Assembly (NCBI GenBank): GCA_019246375.1
Contig: JAFAQO010000401.1
Coordinates: 1 to 8,484, forward strand
Reading direction: 5' to 3'
Source of the DNA: Mycobacterium sp.
GTDB taxonomy: Bacteria; Actinomycetota; Actinomycetes; Mycobacteriales; Mycobacteriaceae
DNA length: 8,484 bases
Below are positions 1-6,726 of this stretch, piece after piece. The notes under the pieces are model-generated. The model was not told the origin of the DNA, made no database searches, and saw only the letters and a program-made list of their open reading frames with translations. The translations under genes were made by a program, and so were the position numbers. The number at the start of each line of letters is the position of its first letter. Position 1 is the first letter of the stretch.

Positions 1-4
1 GGAA

Positions 5-769
5 TTACGGTCGCAGCACGAGCACCAAATTACTTACCAGCAACTCTCGCAGCAGTGGTACCGACGTCATCCACCAGGCCCATCGCGGGTGGTAGCGCGG
101 AAAAGCGGCGACCAGGAGCCCGGTGCTTGCCGCCCAATCCAGCCCCGCGGCCGCCGACACCGCAAACAGTGACGACCCGTAGTTGTTTTTTGCCTGATGG
201 CCGTGTTTGCGGGCGTAGCGCGCCGCAGCGCGGGCACCGCCGAGATAATGCGTCAATCCCATCTCGTGTCCACCGAATGGTCCCAGCCACACCGTGTATG
301 ACAGCACGGCCATGCCTCCCGGTTTGGTGACCCGCAGCATCTCGGCACCGAGTTGCCACGGCCGCGGCACATGTTCGGCGACGTTGGAGGACAAGCAGAT
401 GTCGACACTGTCGTCGGCGAACGGCAGCGCCATCCCCGATGCCCGCACGAAGTTGCCTCGAGCGCTGGCGAACACCGGTCGGGTTGCATGCATCTCGCCG
501 GGATCCGGCTCCACGCCGATGTACCGGACACCTGCATCAGCAAACGCCGTCGCAAAGTAGCCCGGTCCGCCGCCGACGTCGAGCAGGCTGCGGCCAATCG
601 GGGGCTTACCGTGCATGGCGTGCCACAGATCGCTGACCATCGCTGCGGTATCGGTGGCCAGTGCGCCGTAAAACCGGGCCGGATCCGATTGCTCGTACCG
701 GAACTCCGTCAGCAGCCGCAACGAGCGGGAAAGCGTCGCCCGTCGTGCGAAGACGTCGGTAACGTCCAT
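5..769 (-). CDS. Class I SAM-dependent methyltransferase (Rv0224c-like)
   Basis: Predicted soluble S-adenosylmethionine-dependent methyltransferase of 254 residues; the acceptor is unknown. Visible class I motifs, in order, are LLDVGGGPGYF (residues 62-72, glycine-rich SAM loop), GVEPD (85-89, acidic end of strand 2), LPFADDSVDI (115-124), SSNVAEHV, and LRVTKPGG (145-152), which match the Methyltransf_11 pattern. The C-terminal third is more hydrophobic and lacks a clear membrane span. I chose the ATG at 769 over a GTG at 778: AGGGTGG lies 5 nt upstream of the ATG but would overlap the GTG, and 254 residues is the length I recall for M. tuberculosis Rv0224c. The gene is complete, with TAA at 5-7. 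It is divergent from the glycosyltransferase, from which it is separated by two MIRU-like repeats. Its setting suggests methylation of an envelope glycolipid or glycan, but that is inference only. Confidence 0.9.
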   Translation of the reverse strand: MDVTDVFARRATLSRSLRLLTEFRYEQSDPARFYGALATDTAAMVSDLWHAMHGKPPIGRSLLDVGGGPGYFATAFADAGVRYIGVEPDPGEMHATRPVFASARGNFVRASGMALPFADDSVDICLSSNVAEHVPRPWQLGAEMLRVTKPGGMAVLSYTVWLGPFGGHEMGLTHYLGGARAAARYARKHGHQAKNNYGSSLFAVSAAAGLDWAASTGLLVAAFPRYHPRWAWWMTSVPLLRELLVSNLVLVLRP

Positions 770-783
770 CGGTGCCACCCTAC

Positions 784-878
784 GCAGCGCCTTTTGGCCC
801 GCCTCCTCCTCGCACGCTCCGCGGCGCGCATCGTCGCCGAGCAGCGCCTGATGGCCCGCCTCCTCGCGCGCTCCGCGG
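784..878. repeat. Two-copy MIRU-like direct repeat in divergent region
   Basis: Copy 1 (784-824) and copy 2 (841-878) are near-identical apart from a 3-nt CCT difference and a few substitutions; both begin GCAGCGCC and end CGCTCCGCGG, with a 57-bp period. The minus strand of copy 1 plus its spacer has the MIRU landmarks seen at 6671-6726: GGCGACGATGC (828-838) followed by GAGGAGGAG (803-811), separated by 16 nt rather than 13. I therefore read this as a diverged MIRU-related element inserted opposite to the glycosyltransferase. The repeats fill most of the gap between the methyltransferase and the glycosyltransferase. The repeat itself is certain; kinship with MIRU is probable. Confidence 0.75.
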
Positions 879-882
879 CAGT

Positions 883-888
883 TAGGCT
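883..888 (+). promoter_or_regulatory. Candidate -10 box for the glycosyltransferase
   Basis: TAGGCT fits the mycobacterial SigA TANNNT pattern and ends 8 nt before the ATG at 897, a spacing expected for leaderless or nearly leaderless transcription. No Shine-Dalgarno sequence precedes the ATG. The -35 position falls in repeat copy 2 and is poor. This is inference from spacing and consensus. Confidence 0.35.
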
Positions 889-896
889 GTCAACTG

Positions 897-2096
897 ATGT
901 CTGCCGCTCAATGTGAGCCCACGGGCCACCGACCCCGAAGCTTGCACGGTGTTAGCGCGGTACTGCTGCTGTGCTGGCGTGACACGGGTCATCCGCAAGG
1001 TGGTGGCAGTGAAACCTACTTGCAGCGCATCGGCGCTCAGCTGGTCGAATCCGGCGTTGCTGTGACGCTGCGCACCGCGCGGTACCCTGACGCGCCGCGA
1101 TGGGAAGTGATCGACGGGGTGTCCATCAACCGCGCTGGCGGGCGGTACTCGGTGTATGTGTGGGCGCTGCTCGTGATGGCTGCGGCCCGGATCGGACTCG
1201 GACCGCTACGGCGGATACGGCCGGACGTGGTGGTCGACACCCAAAACGGTTTGCCGTTTCTGGCACGGCTGATATATGGCCGACGGGTCGCAGTGCTGGT
1301 GCATCACTGTCACCGCGAACAGTGGCCGGTGGCTGGTCGACTGCTCGGGCGGCTCGGCTGGTTCGTCGAGTCAACGTTGTCACCGCGGTTGAACGGGCGA
1401 AACCAGTACGTGACCGTGTCGCTGCCGTCGGCTCGCGACTTGGTCGATCTTGGTGTGGGAAATGAGCGGATTGCCGTGGTGCGCAACGGTCTTGACGAGG
1501 CGCCGGCCGAGTTGCTGCGCGGTCCACGCGCGGCCAGCCCTCGCGTGGTTGTGCTGTCACGGCTGGTGCCGCACAAGCAGATTGAGGATGCACTGGAAGC
1601 AATCGCAGTGCTGCGCGTGCGCATACCCAATCTACATCTCGACATCATCGGCGACGGCTGGTGGCGGCAGCGCCTCCTCGACCATGCGGCGCGGCTGGCC
1701 ATCTCCGACGCCGTGACATTCCACGGTCATGTCGACGACGTGACCAAACACCATCTGGTGCAACGGTCATGGGTGCACGTGTTGCCGTCACGCAAGGAAG
1801 GCTGGGGCCTGGCAGTCGTCGAGGCCGCCCAGCACCGCGTGCCCACGATCGGCTACCGATACTCCGGCGGGCTGTCCGACTCGATCGTCGACGGAGTGAC
1901 AGGGGTACTGGTCGACGACCATGACGAGTTGGTGAGTCGGCTCGAGCAACTGCTCGCTGATCGCGTGCTGCGCGACCAACTCGGCGGCAAGGCCCAGACG
2001 CGCTGCAGTGAATTCTCCTGGCGGCAAAGCGCTGACGCGATGCGCACTGTGCTCGAAGCGGTGCGCGCCGGCCATCGCGTCAGCGGCGTCGTCTAG
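897..2096 (+). CDS. GT4-family glycosyltransferase (Rv0225-like)
   Basis: Predicted GT-B fold retaining glycosyltransferase of 399 residues, acting at the cytoplasmic face of the membrane. The N-terminal domain starts with a hydrophobic strand and CWRDTGHPQGGGSETY (residues 26-41), the glycine-rich acceptor-side loop of GT4 enzymes. The C-terminal nucleotide-sugar domain shows VVVLSRLVPHKQIEDA (217-232), DIIGDG (249-254), FHGHV (275-279) and the EX7E motif with E301 and E309 in RKEGWGLAVVEA, followed by a YSGG loop. Donor and acceptor cannot be read from sequence; mannosyl transfer to lipid-linked glycans is typical of mycobacterial GT4 enzymes. The ATG at 897 fits a leaderless start. A TTG at 942 would give 384 residues, the length I recall for Rv0225, so the first 15 residues are uncertain. 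The gene is convergent with the downstream membrane-protein gene, with only 32 nt between them. Confidence 0.92.
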   Translation: MSAAQCEPTGHRPRSLHGVSAVLLLCWRDTGHPQGGGSETYLQRIGAQLVESGVAVTLRTARYPDAPRWEVIDGVSINRAGGRYSVYVWALLVMAAARIGLGPLRRIRPDVVVDTQNGLPFLARLIYGRRVAVLVHHCHREQWPVAGRLLGRLGWFVESTLSPRLNGRNQYVTVSLPSARDLVDLGVGNERIAVVRNGLDEAPAELLRGPRAASPRVVVLSRLVPHKQIEDALEAIAVLRVRIPNLHLDIIGDGWWRQRLLDHAARLAISDAVTFHGHVDDVTKHHLVQRSWVHVLPSRKEGWGLAVVEAAQHRVPTIGYRYSGGLSDSIVDGVTGVLVDDHDELVSRLEQLLADRVLRDQLGGKAQTRCSEFSWRQSADAMRTVLEAVRAGHRVSGVV

Positions 2097-2128
2097 TCGT
2101 CTGGCAGCGGGAAAGCGACTCGCGAGAT

Positions 2129-3886
2129 TTAACCGGTTGCGAGGCGTTTCGGTGTGCCGTCACCGTGGGTTGAGTGTCGGCGCCAACTGGTGACCGCCAT
2201 GCCGACGGCGCCTGCCGTCAGCATTGCCAGCCACGCCAGATGAGCGAGCACGGCGGCCAGACGCCGGTCGGCGGAGGCGCCGGCGGTTTGTCGGCCAAGT
2301 CGGTACAGCGTGAGGTCGGCATCGTGGTAGGCGGTCGGCAGGTCGCTGAGCGTGCGCGCGGCCGCACCCATGTCACCGGCGGTGCGTGACTCGACAACGA
2401 GCCACGTCACCGTGGAGTGGGTCAGCGCGGCGGGATCGGGCCCGGCCAACAGCAACTGCTGCAAGGCCCTGGCGCGGGCGCCCTCACCAGGAATGGTGAT
2501 CCCGGAAACGGTCAGGTCGCCGGTCGTGAGTACGTCGGCGCGCACCCAGCGGGGCAGCGGATCAAGAACCGGCGCGCGGCCCGACCAGGCGAAGCGCCGC
2601 ATGCTGGCCGCCGGCAACACCATGACCGTGCCGGGTTCGTCGTTGAGCATCGCCGACACGGCCCACCACCCGGACGGGTAGTGCACCGGCTCAAGCTTCC
2701 CGCCCACACCCCAGGCCAGATCGGGCACAGCCACGATCAGCGCAATGCTGCATACCAGCGCGGTCACCGCGGGCCGTAGCCAACGCCGCAGCGTCACGAC
2801 CGCACCGGCGCCGGCCAGAGCGTATGCGGGCACGGCCAACGCCACCCACTTCTGGCCGTCGCGCACCACGGCGAGGCCGGGCACGGCTTCAATCAGCGCG
2901 CGCAATAAGGCGAGCCCCGGTCGGGTGGATAGCACTGCCGGCACAACGATGGACACCGCCGCCAGCGCCAGCAGCGGTATCGCCGTCGCCCGGCGGATCA
3001 GCACCGGCAGGCCGGCAGCCACGATGCTCAGCAGCAGAGCGGCAGCCACCACCGCGAAAAGCGTTGTCCGCGAAGCGGGTAGAGCCTCTCTGTTCCATAT
3101 CCCGCCCAGGCTTGCCAGGCTGCCCAGCGTGCCCAGGCCGGGCTCTGCGCGGGCGGCGAATGCGGCGACGGCAGGAGCTTGCGCCCAAGTCCGAGCCGGC
3201 GACGACAAACCCATCGCCGACGCCGTCAACCAGGGCAGCGCCGCCGCGACCGCGCCGGCCAGCGTAGCCGCAGCGCACAGCCAGCGTGGCAGGCCAGCCC
3301 CCGGCGTCACCGCGCACACCAACGCCACCGTCGCGGCCAGCATCAGACCCGTCGGCGTCAGCCCGGCCAGTGCGATCCAGAACGCCAGACCGAAAAACCC
3401 GCGCCGTCGCGGCCCGTCGGCCGATCGCAGGGACAGCATCGTCGTCGCAACCCATGGCAGGCAGCCGTAGCCCACCAGCAGGCTCCAATGTCCTTGCAAC
3501 AGCCGCTCACCGACATAGGGATTCCACATCGCCAGCGTGATCGCGACGAATTGGCCGCCCATTCCCGCCTCGGGCAGCACCATTTCTACTAATCGGGCCG
3601 AACCCCAGCCGGCCAGCCACAGCCCCAGCACAAGCAGCGTCTTCACCACGACGCCGCCATCGACCAGGTGCGACGCCAGCGCTACCGCGAAGTCTTGCGG
3701 GGTGGCCCGCGGAGCGGATTCCGACAACCCGAGGGCGGCATCGGACAGATACGAGCGCGGCGTTGACACCGCATCGCGCAGCAGCAGGTATCCCGGTGCC
3801 AGCAGCGGCGCCACGACCAGCAGCGCCAAGGCCAGTGCGTACCCCGGCCGGGAACAATGCAGAGCCCGGCGGCGTACCCCGGTCAC
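2129..3886 (-). CDS. Polytopic membrane protein, GT-C-like (Rv0226c-like)
   Basis: A 585-residue integral membrane protein with no assigned function. Many hydrophobic spans are visible, including about 15-36, 80-100, 165-190, 203-222, 275-297, 302-318, 348-364 and 372-388, then a roughly 150-residue hydrophilic domain (about 392-540) and a last span at about 543-565. Landmarks are WNPYVGERL (121-129) followed by QGHW, and VVRDGQKW (340-347). The topology and the R-D-x-x-K-W signature between spans recall GT-C type polyprenyl-phosphate-sugar glycosyltransferases and AftD-like proteins; this is suggestive, not proof. The GTG at 3886 is forced: the codons upstream in frame are AGG, CTG and then the TAG of pgfA. 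A GAGG lies directly against the start, so translation is probably coupled to pgfA. Co-transcription with pgfA suggests a shared role in envelope lipid or glycan assembly. The M. tuberculosis counterpart is, as I recall, about 576 residues. Confidence 0.88.
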   Translation of the reverse strand: MTGVRRRALHCSRPGYALALALLVVAPLLAPGYLLLRDAVSTPRSYLSDAALGLSESAPRATPQDFAVALASHLVDGGVVVKTLLVLGLWLAGWGSARLVEMVLPEAGMGGQFVAITLAMWNPYVGERLLQGHWSLLVGYGCLPWVATTMLSLRSADGPRRRGFFGLAFWIALAGLTPTGLMLAATVALVCAVTPGAGLPRWLCAAATLAGAVAAALPWLTASAMGLSSPARTWAQAPAVAAFAARAEPGLGTLGSLASLGGIWNREALPASRTTLFAVVAAALLLSIVAAGLPVLIRRATAIPLLALAAVSIVVPAVLSTRPGLALLRALIEAVPGLAVVRDGQKWVALAVPAYALAGAGAVVTLRRWLRPAVTALVCSIALIVAVPDLAWGVGGKLEPVHYPSGWWAVSAMLNDEPGTVMVLPAASMRRFAWSGRAPVLDPLPRWVRADVLTTGDLTVSGITIPGEGARARALQQLLLAGPDPAALTHSTVTWLVVESRTAGDMGAAARTLSDLPTAYHDADLTLYRLGRQTAGASADRRLAAVLAHLAWLAMLTAGAVGMAVTSWRRHSTHGDGTPKRLATG

Positions 3887-3892
3887 CCTCAG

Positions 3893-5302
3893 CTAAGTCC
3901 GTTCGGACGGACCCGAGTCTGATGGCGCGGAGCCGGGCGGACTCTCACCCGACGGGCCCTCGCCGGACGCGCCCTCGCCGTGCGGAACTTCGCTCCCGTG
4001 CCCCTCGCCGGGTCGATGTTCGCTGGACGGACTCTCGCTAGGCGGACGCTCGGTGGGAGCACCCGGCGTTGGAGCACGCTCAGTCGGAGCACGCTCAGTG
4101 GGAGCACCGGGTTCACCTTGCAGGTCCGGCCGCGCCGGAAGTTTCTCGGTCTCAGCCTCGGCTCCGGGCACCGGTTCTGCCGCCGCCCGGTCGCGGCCAA
4201 AGAAGCCATGGTCGGCTCTGTCCAGCCCGGGGTCGACCAACGCAGCCTCGGTCCGCAGGCTGAACGCGGCGAGCAGTACGCCGCCGATCAGCGCGATTAC
4301 GCCGGCCGCGGTGAACGTGATCGGCAGGACCCGCGACCACAGTGCCAGCCGATCACGCTCGTCCCGAGCCGAGCGGACCTGCGATTCGATGGTTTCCTCG
4401 TTGGAGGTGACTTTGTAATCTGCCAGCGCCACCTCGGGCTTCAGCGGATCGCGCGCGAAGTAGTGATTGGCGTGCTCTTGTTGCTTGACGATGGTGCCCG
4501 ACACCGGGTCCACCCAGAAAGTGCGCTGCGCAGCGTAGTAGCGAGACATGGTGATCTTTTCATCCGGATCGTCACTGGAAACGCCCCAAACAGCCGCTGT
4601 CGCGGTGACTTTGCCGTCTTCGTCGTTGGGGTAAAGCGACGGGTACTTGACCGGGGCGACCAGCTTGCCGTCGGCGTCATAGCCGATGTTCTGGGCGAAG
4701 CGATAGGTGGTCAAGCCGTTGATGTCTTCGTCGCCTTGATATTTGGCGTCATATGCCTTCTGTGCGATCGGATCGAAGTACGGGTAGGTCTTCTTGTTGG
4801 TTTGGAACGGAAACCGGTAGGACAACCCCTCGTGCGGCAGCGCGATGTTGGTGGGCGGGTTGTCGTCGTTGATGCTGCGCGGCTTTTGGACGGCGCCGCC
4901 GGGATGGGTGTCGTCGGATACCGCCATCGCCGTTTTGCGGTTGAGGGTGACGGTGTCGACCATCGCCAGGAGCAGGCCGGTGTCCTTCTGCTTGTCGGTA
5001 CGTCGCACTGTGGTGCCGGCTTGAAGCGTGACCACGTCGGCGTTGGCCGGCGACTCGACGGTGATTTGCTGCTGGGACACCAGCGGCACATTTTGATCGA
5101 CAACGTAGTGATCACTAGCCAACGACGAAGGGTCCAGTGCGCTTCCGTTGCCCTCGCTTATCAACGTGGTGTCGATATCGAGCGGGATCTTGCTGATGCG
5201 GCTGGTGGTGTAGGTCCAGAGTAGGAGTGCGGCGATCAGCAAGGCGGCTCCGAGACCCATGATTCCGCATGCGGCCATCCGCAAGACGACTGCTCGGTTC
5301 AC
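3893..5302 (-). CDS. pgfA: DUF3068 (PorA/PgfA-family) envelope protein (Rv0227c-like)
   Basis: A 469-residue membrane-anchored periplasmic protein. It has a short N-terminus, membrane span 1 (about 9-32), a large extracytoplasmic DUF3068 domain (about 35-322) with NVPLVSQQQITVESP (71-85), RTDKQKDTGLLLA (101-113), TYPYFDP (172-178) and RTFWVDPVSG (260-269), span 2 (325-349) and a cytoplasmic tail (350-469). From the literature on M. smegmatis MSMEG_0317 and its corynebacterial relative, this family works with MmpL3 in trehalose-monomycolate trafficking and polar growth and affects lipomannan/lipoarabinomannan maturation. I chose the GTG at 5302: GAAGGAGG lies 10 nt upstream and homologues, as I recall them, start at NRAVVLR. 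A start at 5383 would add 27 unrelated residues ahead of the ribosome binding site. The tail ends in 14 degenerate pentapeptides (400-469), making it about 48 residues longer than the 421 I recall for M. tuberculosis. It is first in an operon with the downstream membrane protein and divergent from tmaT. Confidence 0.92.
   Translation of the reverse strand: MNRAVVLRMAACGIMGLGAALLIAALLLWTYTTSRISKIPLDIDTTLISEGNGSALDPSSLASDHYVVDQNVPLVSQQQITVESPANADVVTLQAGTTVRRTDKQKDTGLLLAMVDTVTLNRKTAMAVSDDTHPGGAVQKPRSINDDNPPTNIALPHEGLSYRFPFQTNKKTYPYFDPIAQKAYDAKYQGDEDINGLTTYRFAQNIGYDADGKLVAPVKYPSLYPNDEDGKVTATAAVWGVSSDDPDEKITMSRYYAAQRTFWVDPVSGTIVKQQEHANHYFARDPLKPEVALADYKVTSNEETIESQVRSARDERDRLALWSRVLPITFTAAGVIALIGGVLLAAFSLRTEAALVDPGLDRADHGFFGRDRAAAEPVPGAEAETEKLPARPDLQGEPGAPTERAPTERAPTPGAPTERPPSESPSSEHRPGEGHGSEVPHGEGASGEGPSGESPPGSAPSDSGPSERT
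3896..4105 (-). repeat. 15-bp degenerate tandem repeat encoding PgfA tail
   Basis: Fourteen consecutive 15-bp units encode the last 70 residues of the DUF3068 protein. The best-preserved units encode APTER (two in tandem, then APTPG and a third APTER) and lie at about 4046-4105; adjacent 15-bp copies at 4071-4085 and 4086-4100 differ only at their last base. Later units drift to forms such as PPSES, PHGEG, ASGEG and PSGES. Glutamate occupies the fourth place in 10 of 14 units. Confidence 0.85.
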
Positions 5303-5312
5303 GTTGCCGTGA

Positions 5313-5320
5313 CCTCCTTC
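5313..5320 (-). promoter_or_regulatory. Ribosome binding site deciding the pgfA start
   Basis: On the minus strand GAAGGAGG is a near-perfect anti-16S match ending 10 nt before the GTG at 5302. It lies inside the alternative longer reading from 5383 and so argues for the shorter protein. Confidence 0.8.
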
Positions 5321-5393
5321 TGGCTTCTGGTCCAAGAGCGCCAAGCTCTGAGGCCCCCCACTCCAACGCAGGCCGCGGGGCAAAACCCGTTCG

Positions 5394-5399
5394 ACCCTA
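5394..5399 (-). promoter_or_regulatory. Candidate -10 box for the pgfA operon
   Basis: The minus strand reads TAGGGT, fitting TANNNT, in a locally AT-richer patch. Transcription from it would start near 5387 and give an untranslated leader of about 85 nt containing the strong ribosome binding site. No convincing -35 is seen, so this is a consensus-based guess. Confidence 0.3.
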
Positions 5400-5467
5400 A
5401 CAGCAAAATTTAAGGTCTCGGCTTAGGTACCCGCGCCCGCCTGGGCTGGCTCTTCGGGTGTACCCAG

Positions 5468-5497
5468 TTGATCTGGCAACGCCTCACGGCACACTGT
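5468..5497 (+). promoter_or_regulatory. Candidate promoter for the acyltransferase
   Basis: TTGATC (5468-5473) resembles a -35 box. About 17-18 nt later ACACTG/CACTGT (5491-5497) is a weak -10 candidate that keeps the A and final T of TANNNT. It lies just before the ATG at 5502, which has no Shine-Dalgarno sequence, so a leaderless transcript is possible. The match is weak. Confidence 0.25.
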
Positions 5498-5501
5498 CCT
5501 T

Positions 5502-6674
5502 ATGACCGACGGCGACCTGGTGGGCGGCACCCGCAGCTTTCTGCCCGCCGTGGAGGGCATGCGCGCGTGCGCGGCGATCGGCGTGGTCATCACCCACGTC
5601 GCTTTCCAGACCGGGCACTCCACCGGCGCCGTTGGCCGGTTGTTCGGTCGCTTCGATCTGGCCGTGGCAGTGTTCTTTGCGCTGTCGGGATTTCTCCTGT
5701 GGCGTGGGCACGTCGCGGCGGCACGAGGCCGCGGGCCACGCCCGGGGACCGGTCGCTATCTGCGCTCACGGGTGGTTCGCATCATGCCGGCCTATGTAGT
5801 GGCCGTCGTCATAATCCTTTGGCTGCTGCCTGACGTTGAGCACGCCAGCCTGACGGTATGGCTAGCGAACCTGACGCTCACCCAGATCTACATGCCCCTC
5901 ACGCTGACCGCCGGACTGACCCAGATGTGGAGCCTATCGGTGGAGGTCAGCTTCTATTTGGCGTTGCCCATTCTGGCGCTGTTGGCCCGTCGTCTTCCGG
6001 TCGGCTGGCGCATGCCGGTGATCGCCGCCTTGGCGGTTGGCAGCTGGACCTGGGGCTGGATACCCTTCGGAGCGCGGTCCGGACTGAACCCGCTGAACTG
6101 GCCGCCGGCGTTCTTCTCCTGGTTCGCCGCGGGCATGCTGCTCGCCGAGTTGCTCTACACCCCCCTCGGACTACCTCATCGGCTGGCGCGGCGGCGGGTA
6201 TTGATGGCCGTCATCGCGCTCGCCGCCTTTCTGGTGGCAGCATCCCCGCTGGCCGGTCCGGCCGGGCTGGTCCCGAGCACGCCCGCACAGTTCGCGGTGA
6301 AGACGGCGATGGGTGCGGTGGTGGCGTTCGCGTTGTTAACACCGTTGGTGTTAGACCGGCCGGATACCGCCCACCGGTTTCTGGGAAGTGCGGGAATGGT
6401 GACGCTGGGCCGGTGGTCGTACGGCCTGTTCATCTGGCACCTCGCGGCGCTGACCATGGTCTTCCCGGTAATCGGCGAGTTCTCGTTCAGAGGCCACATG
6501 CCGGAAGTACTGACGCTGACGCTGATCTTCGGCATCGCGATCGCTGCGGTGAGCTACGCGCTTGTCGAATCACCGTGCCGGGAAGCCCTGCGACGCTGGG
6601 AAAACCGCAGGCAGAATCGCGGCACGGCGGCCCGCCCGGTCAGGGAACGTCAAGAGGACGCAATCGCGCCATGA
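5502..6674 (+). CDS. tmaT: Acyltransferase-3 membrane protein, likely trehalose monomycolate acetyltransferase (Rv0228-like)
   Basis: A 390-residue polytopic membrane acyltransferase (Acyl_transf_3 family). Family landmarks are R21 and H32 in the RX10H arrangement (EGMRACAAIGVVITHVAF), FFALSGFLLWR (58-68), the basic YLRSRVVRIMPAY segment (86-98), WSLSVEVSFYLALP (143-156) with E148, and the C-terminal YALVESPCREALRRW (352-366). About ten hydrophobic spans are visible and the last 30 residues are basic and cytoplasmic. The corynebacterial homologue TmaT acetylates the mycolate of trehalose monomycolate before MmpL-mediated export; I assign that function from family and neighbourhood, since the corynebacterial gene also lies beside the DUF3068 gene. 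The acetyl donor, presumably acetyl-CoA, is inferred. The ATG at 5502 has no ribosome binding site. The TGA stop (6672-6674) is overlapped by the ATG of a MIRU, so the element abuts the gene without cutting it. M. tuberculosis Rv0228 is, as I recall, about 407 residues. Confidence 0.9.
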   Translation: MTDGDLVGGTRSFLPAVEGMRACAAIGVVITHVAFQTGHSTGAVGRLFGRFDLAVAVFFALSGFLLWRGHVAAARGRGPRPGTGRYLRSRVVRIMPAYVVAVVIILWLLPDVEHASLTVWLANLTLTQIYMPLTLTAGLTQMWSLSVEVSFYLALPILALLARRLPVGWRMPVIAALAVGSWTWGWIPFGARSGLNPLNWPPAFFSWFAAGMLLAELLYTPLGLPHRLARRRVLMAVIALAAFLVAASPLAGPAGLVPSTPAQFAVKTAMGAVVAFALLTPLVLDRPDTAHRFLGSAGMVTLGRWSYGLFIWHLAALTMVFPVIGEFSFRGHMPEVLTLTLIFGIAIAAVSYALVESPCREALRRWENRRQNRGTAARPVRERQEDAIAP

Positions 6675-6726
6675 CCCGCGCAGGCGACGATGCAGAGCGA
6701 AGCGATGAGGAGGAGTCGCGCCATGA
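6671..6726 (+). repeat. Mycobacterial interspersed repetitive unit (MIRU)
   Basis: The segment carries the recognised MIRU core: GGCGACGATGC (6683-6693), GAGCGAAGCGATGAG, and GAGGAGGAG (6707-6715). It is bounded by ATGA at 6671-6674 and ATGA at 6723-6726, which fits the known 4-bp duplication at stop/start junctions. Counting one ATGA it is 52 bp, in the size class of the short MIRU forms. Its first ATG overlaps the tmaT stop as ATGA, and it opens a frame that runs on into php antisense. It is in the same orientation as tmaT, the usual MIRU polarity. Confidence 0.88.

Noticed and set aside
770..778. GTG at 778 as methyltransferase start, adding three residues
   Set aside because: The AGGGTGG ribosome-binding-like sequence overlaps that GTG but is well placed for the ATG at 769, and the shorter length matches the family member I recall.
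2095..2128. Possible terminator hairpin between convergent genes (AGTCG ... CGACT)
   Set aside because: The stem is only 5 bp with a loop of about 16 nt and no T-run follows on either strand.
3980..5224. 414-codon open frame antisense to pgfA
   Set aside because: Long antisense frames are common in GC-rich genes; the sense frame has recognisable DUF3068 motifs and membrane spans, while the antisense translation has no recognisable domain.
5303..5383. 27-residue N-terminal extension of PgfA from a start at 5383
   Set aside because: The extension contains the strong GAAGGAGG ribosome binding site, has no signal-like character and is absent from homologues as I recall them.
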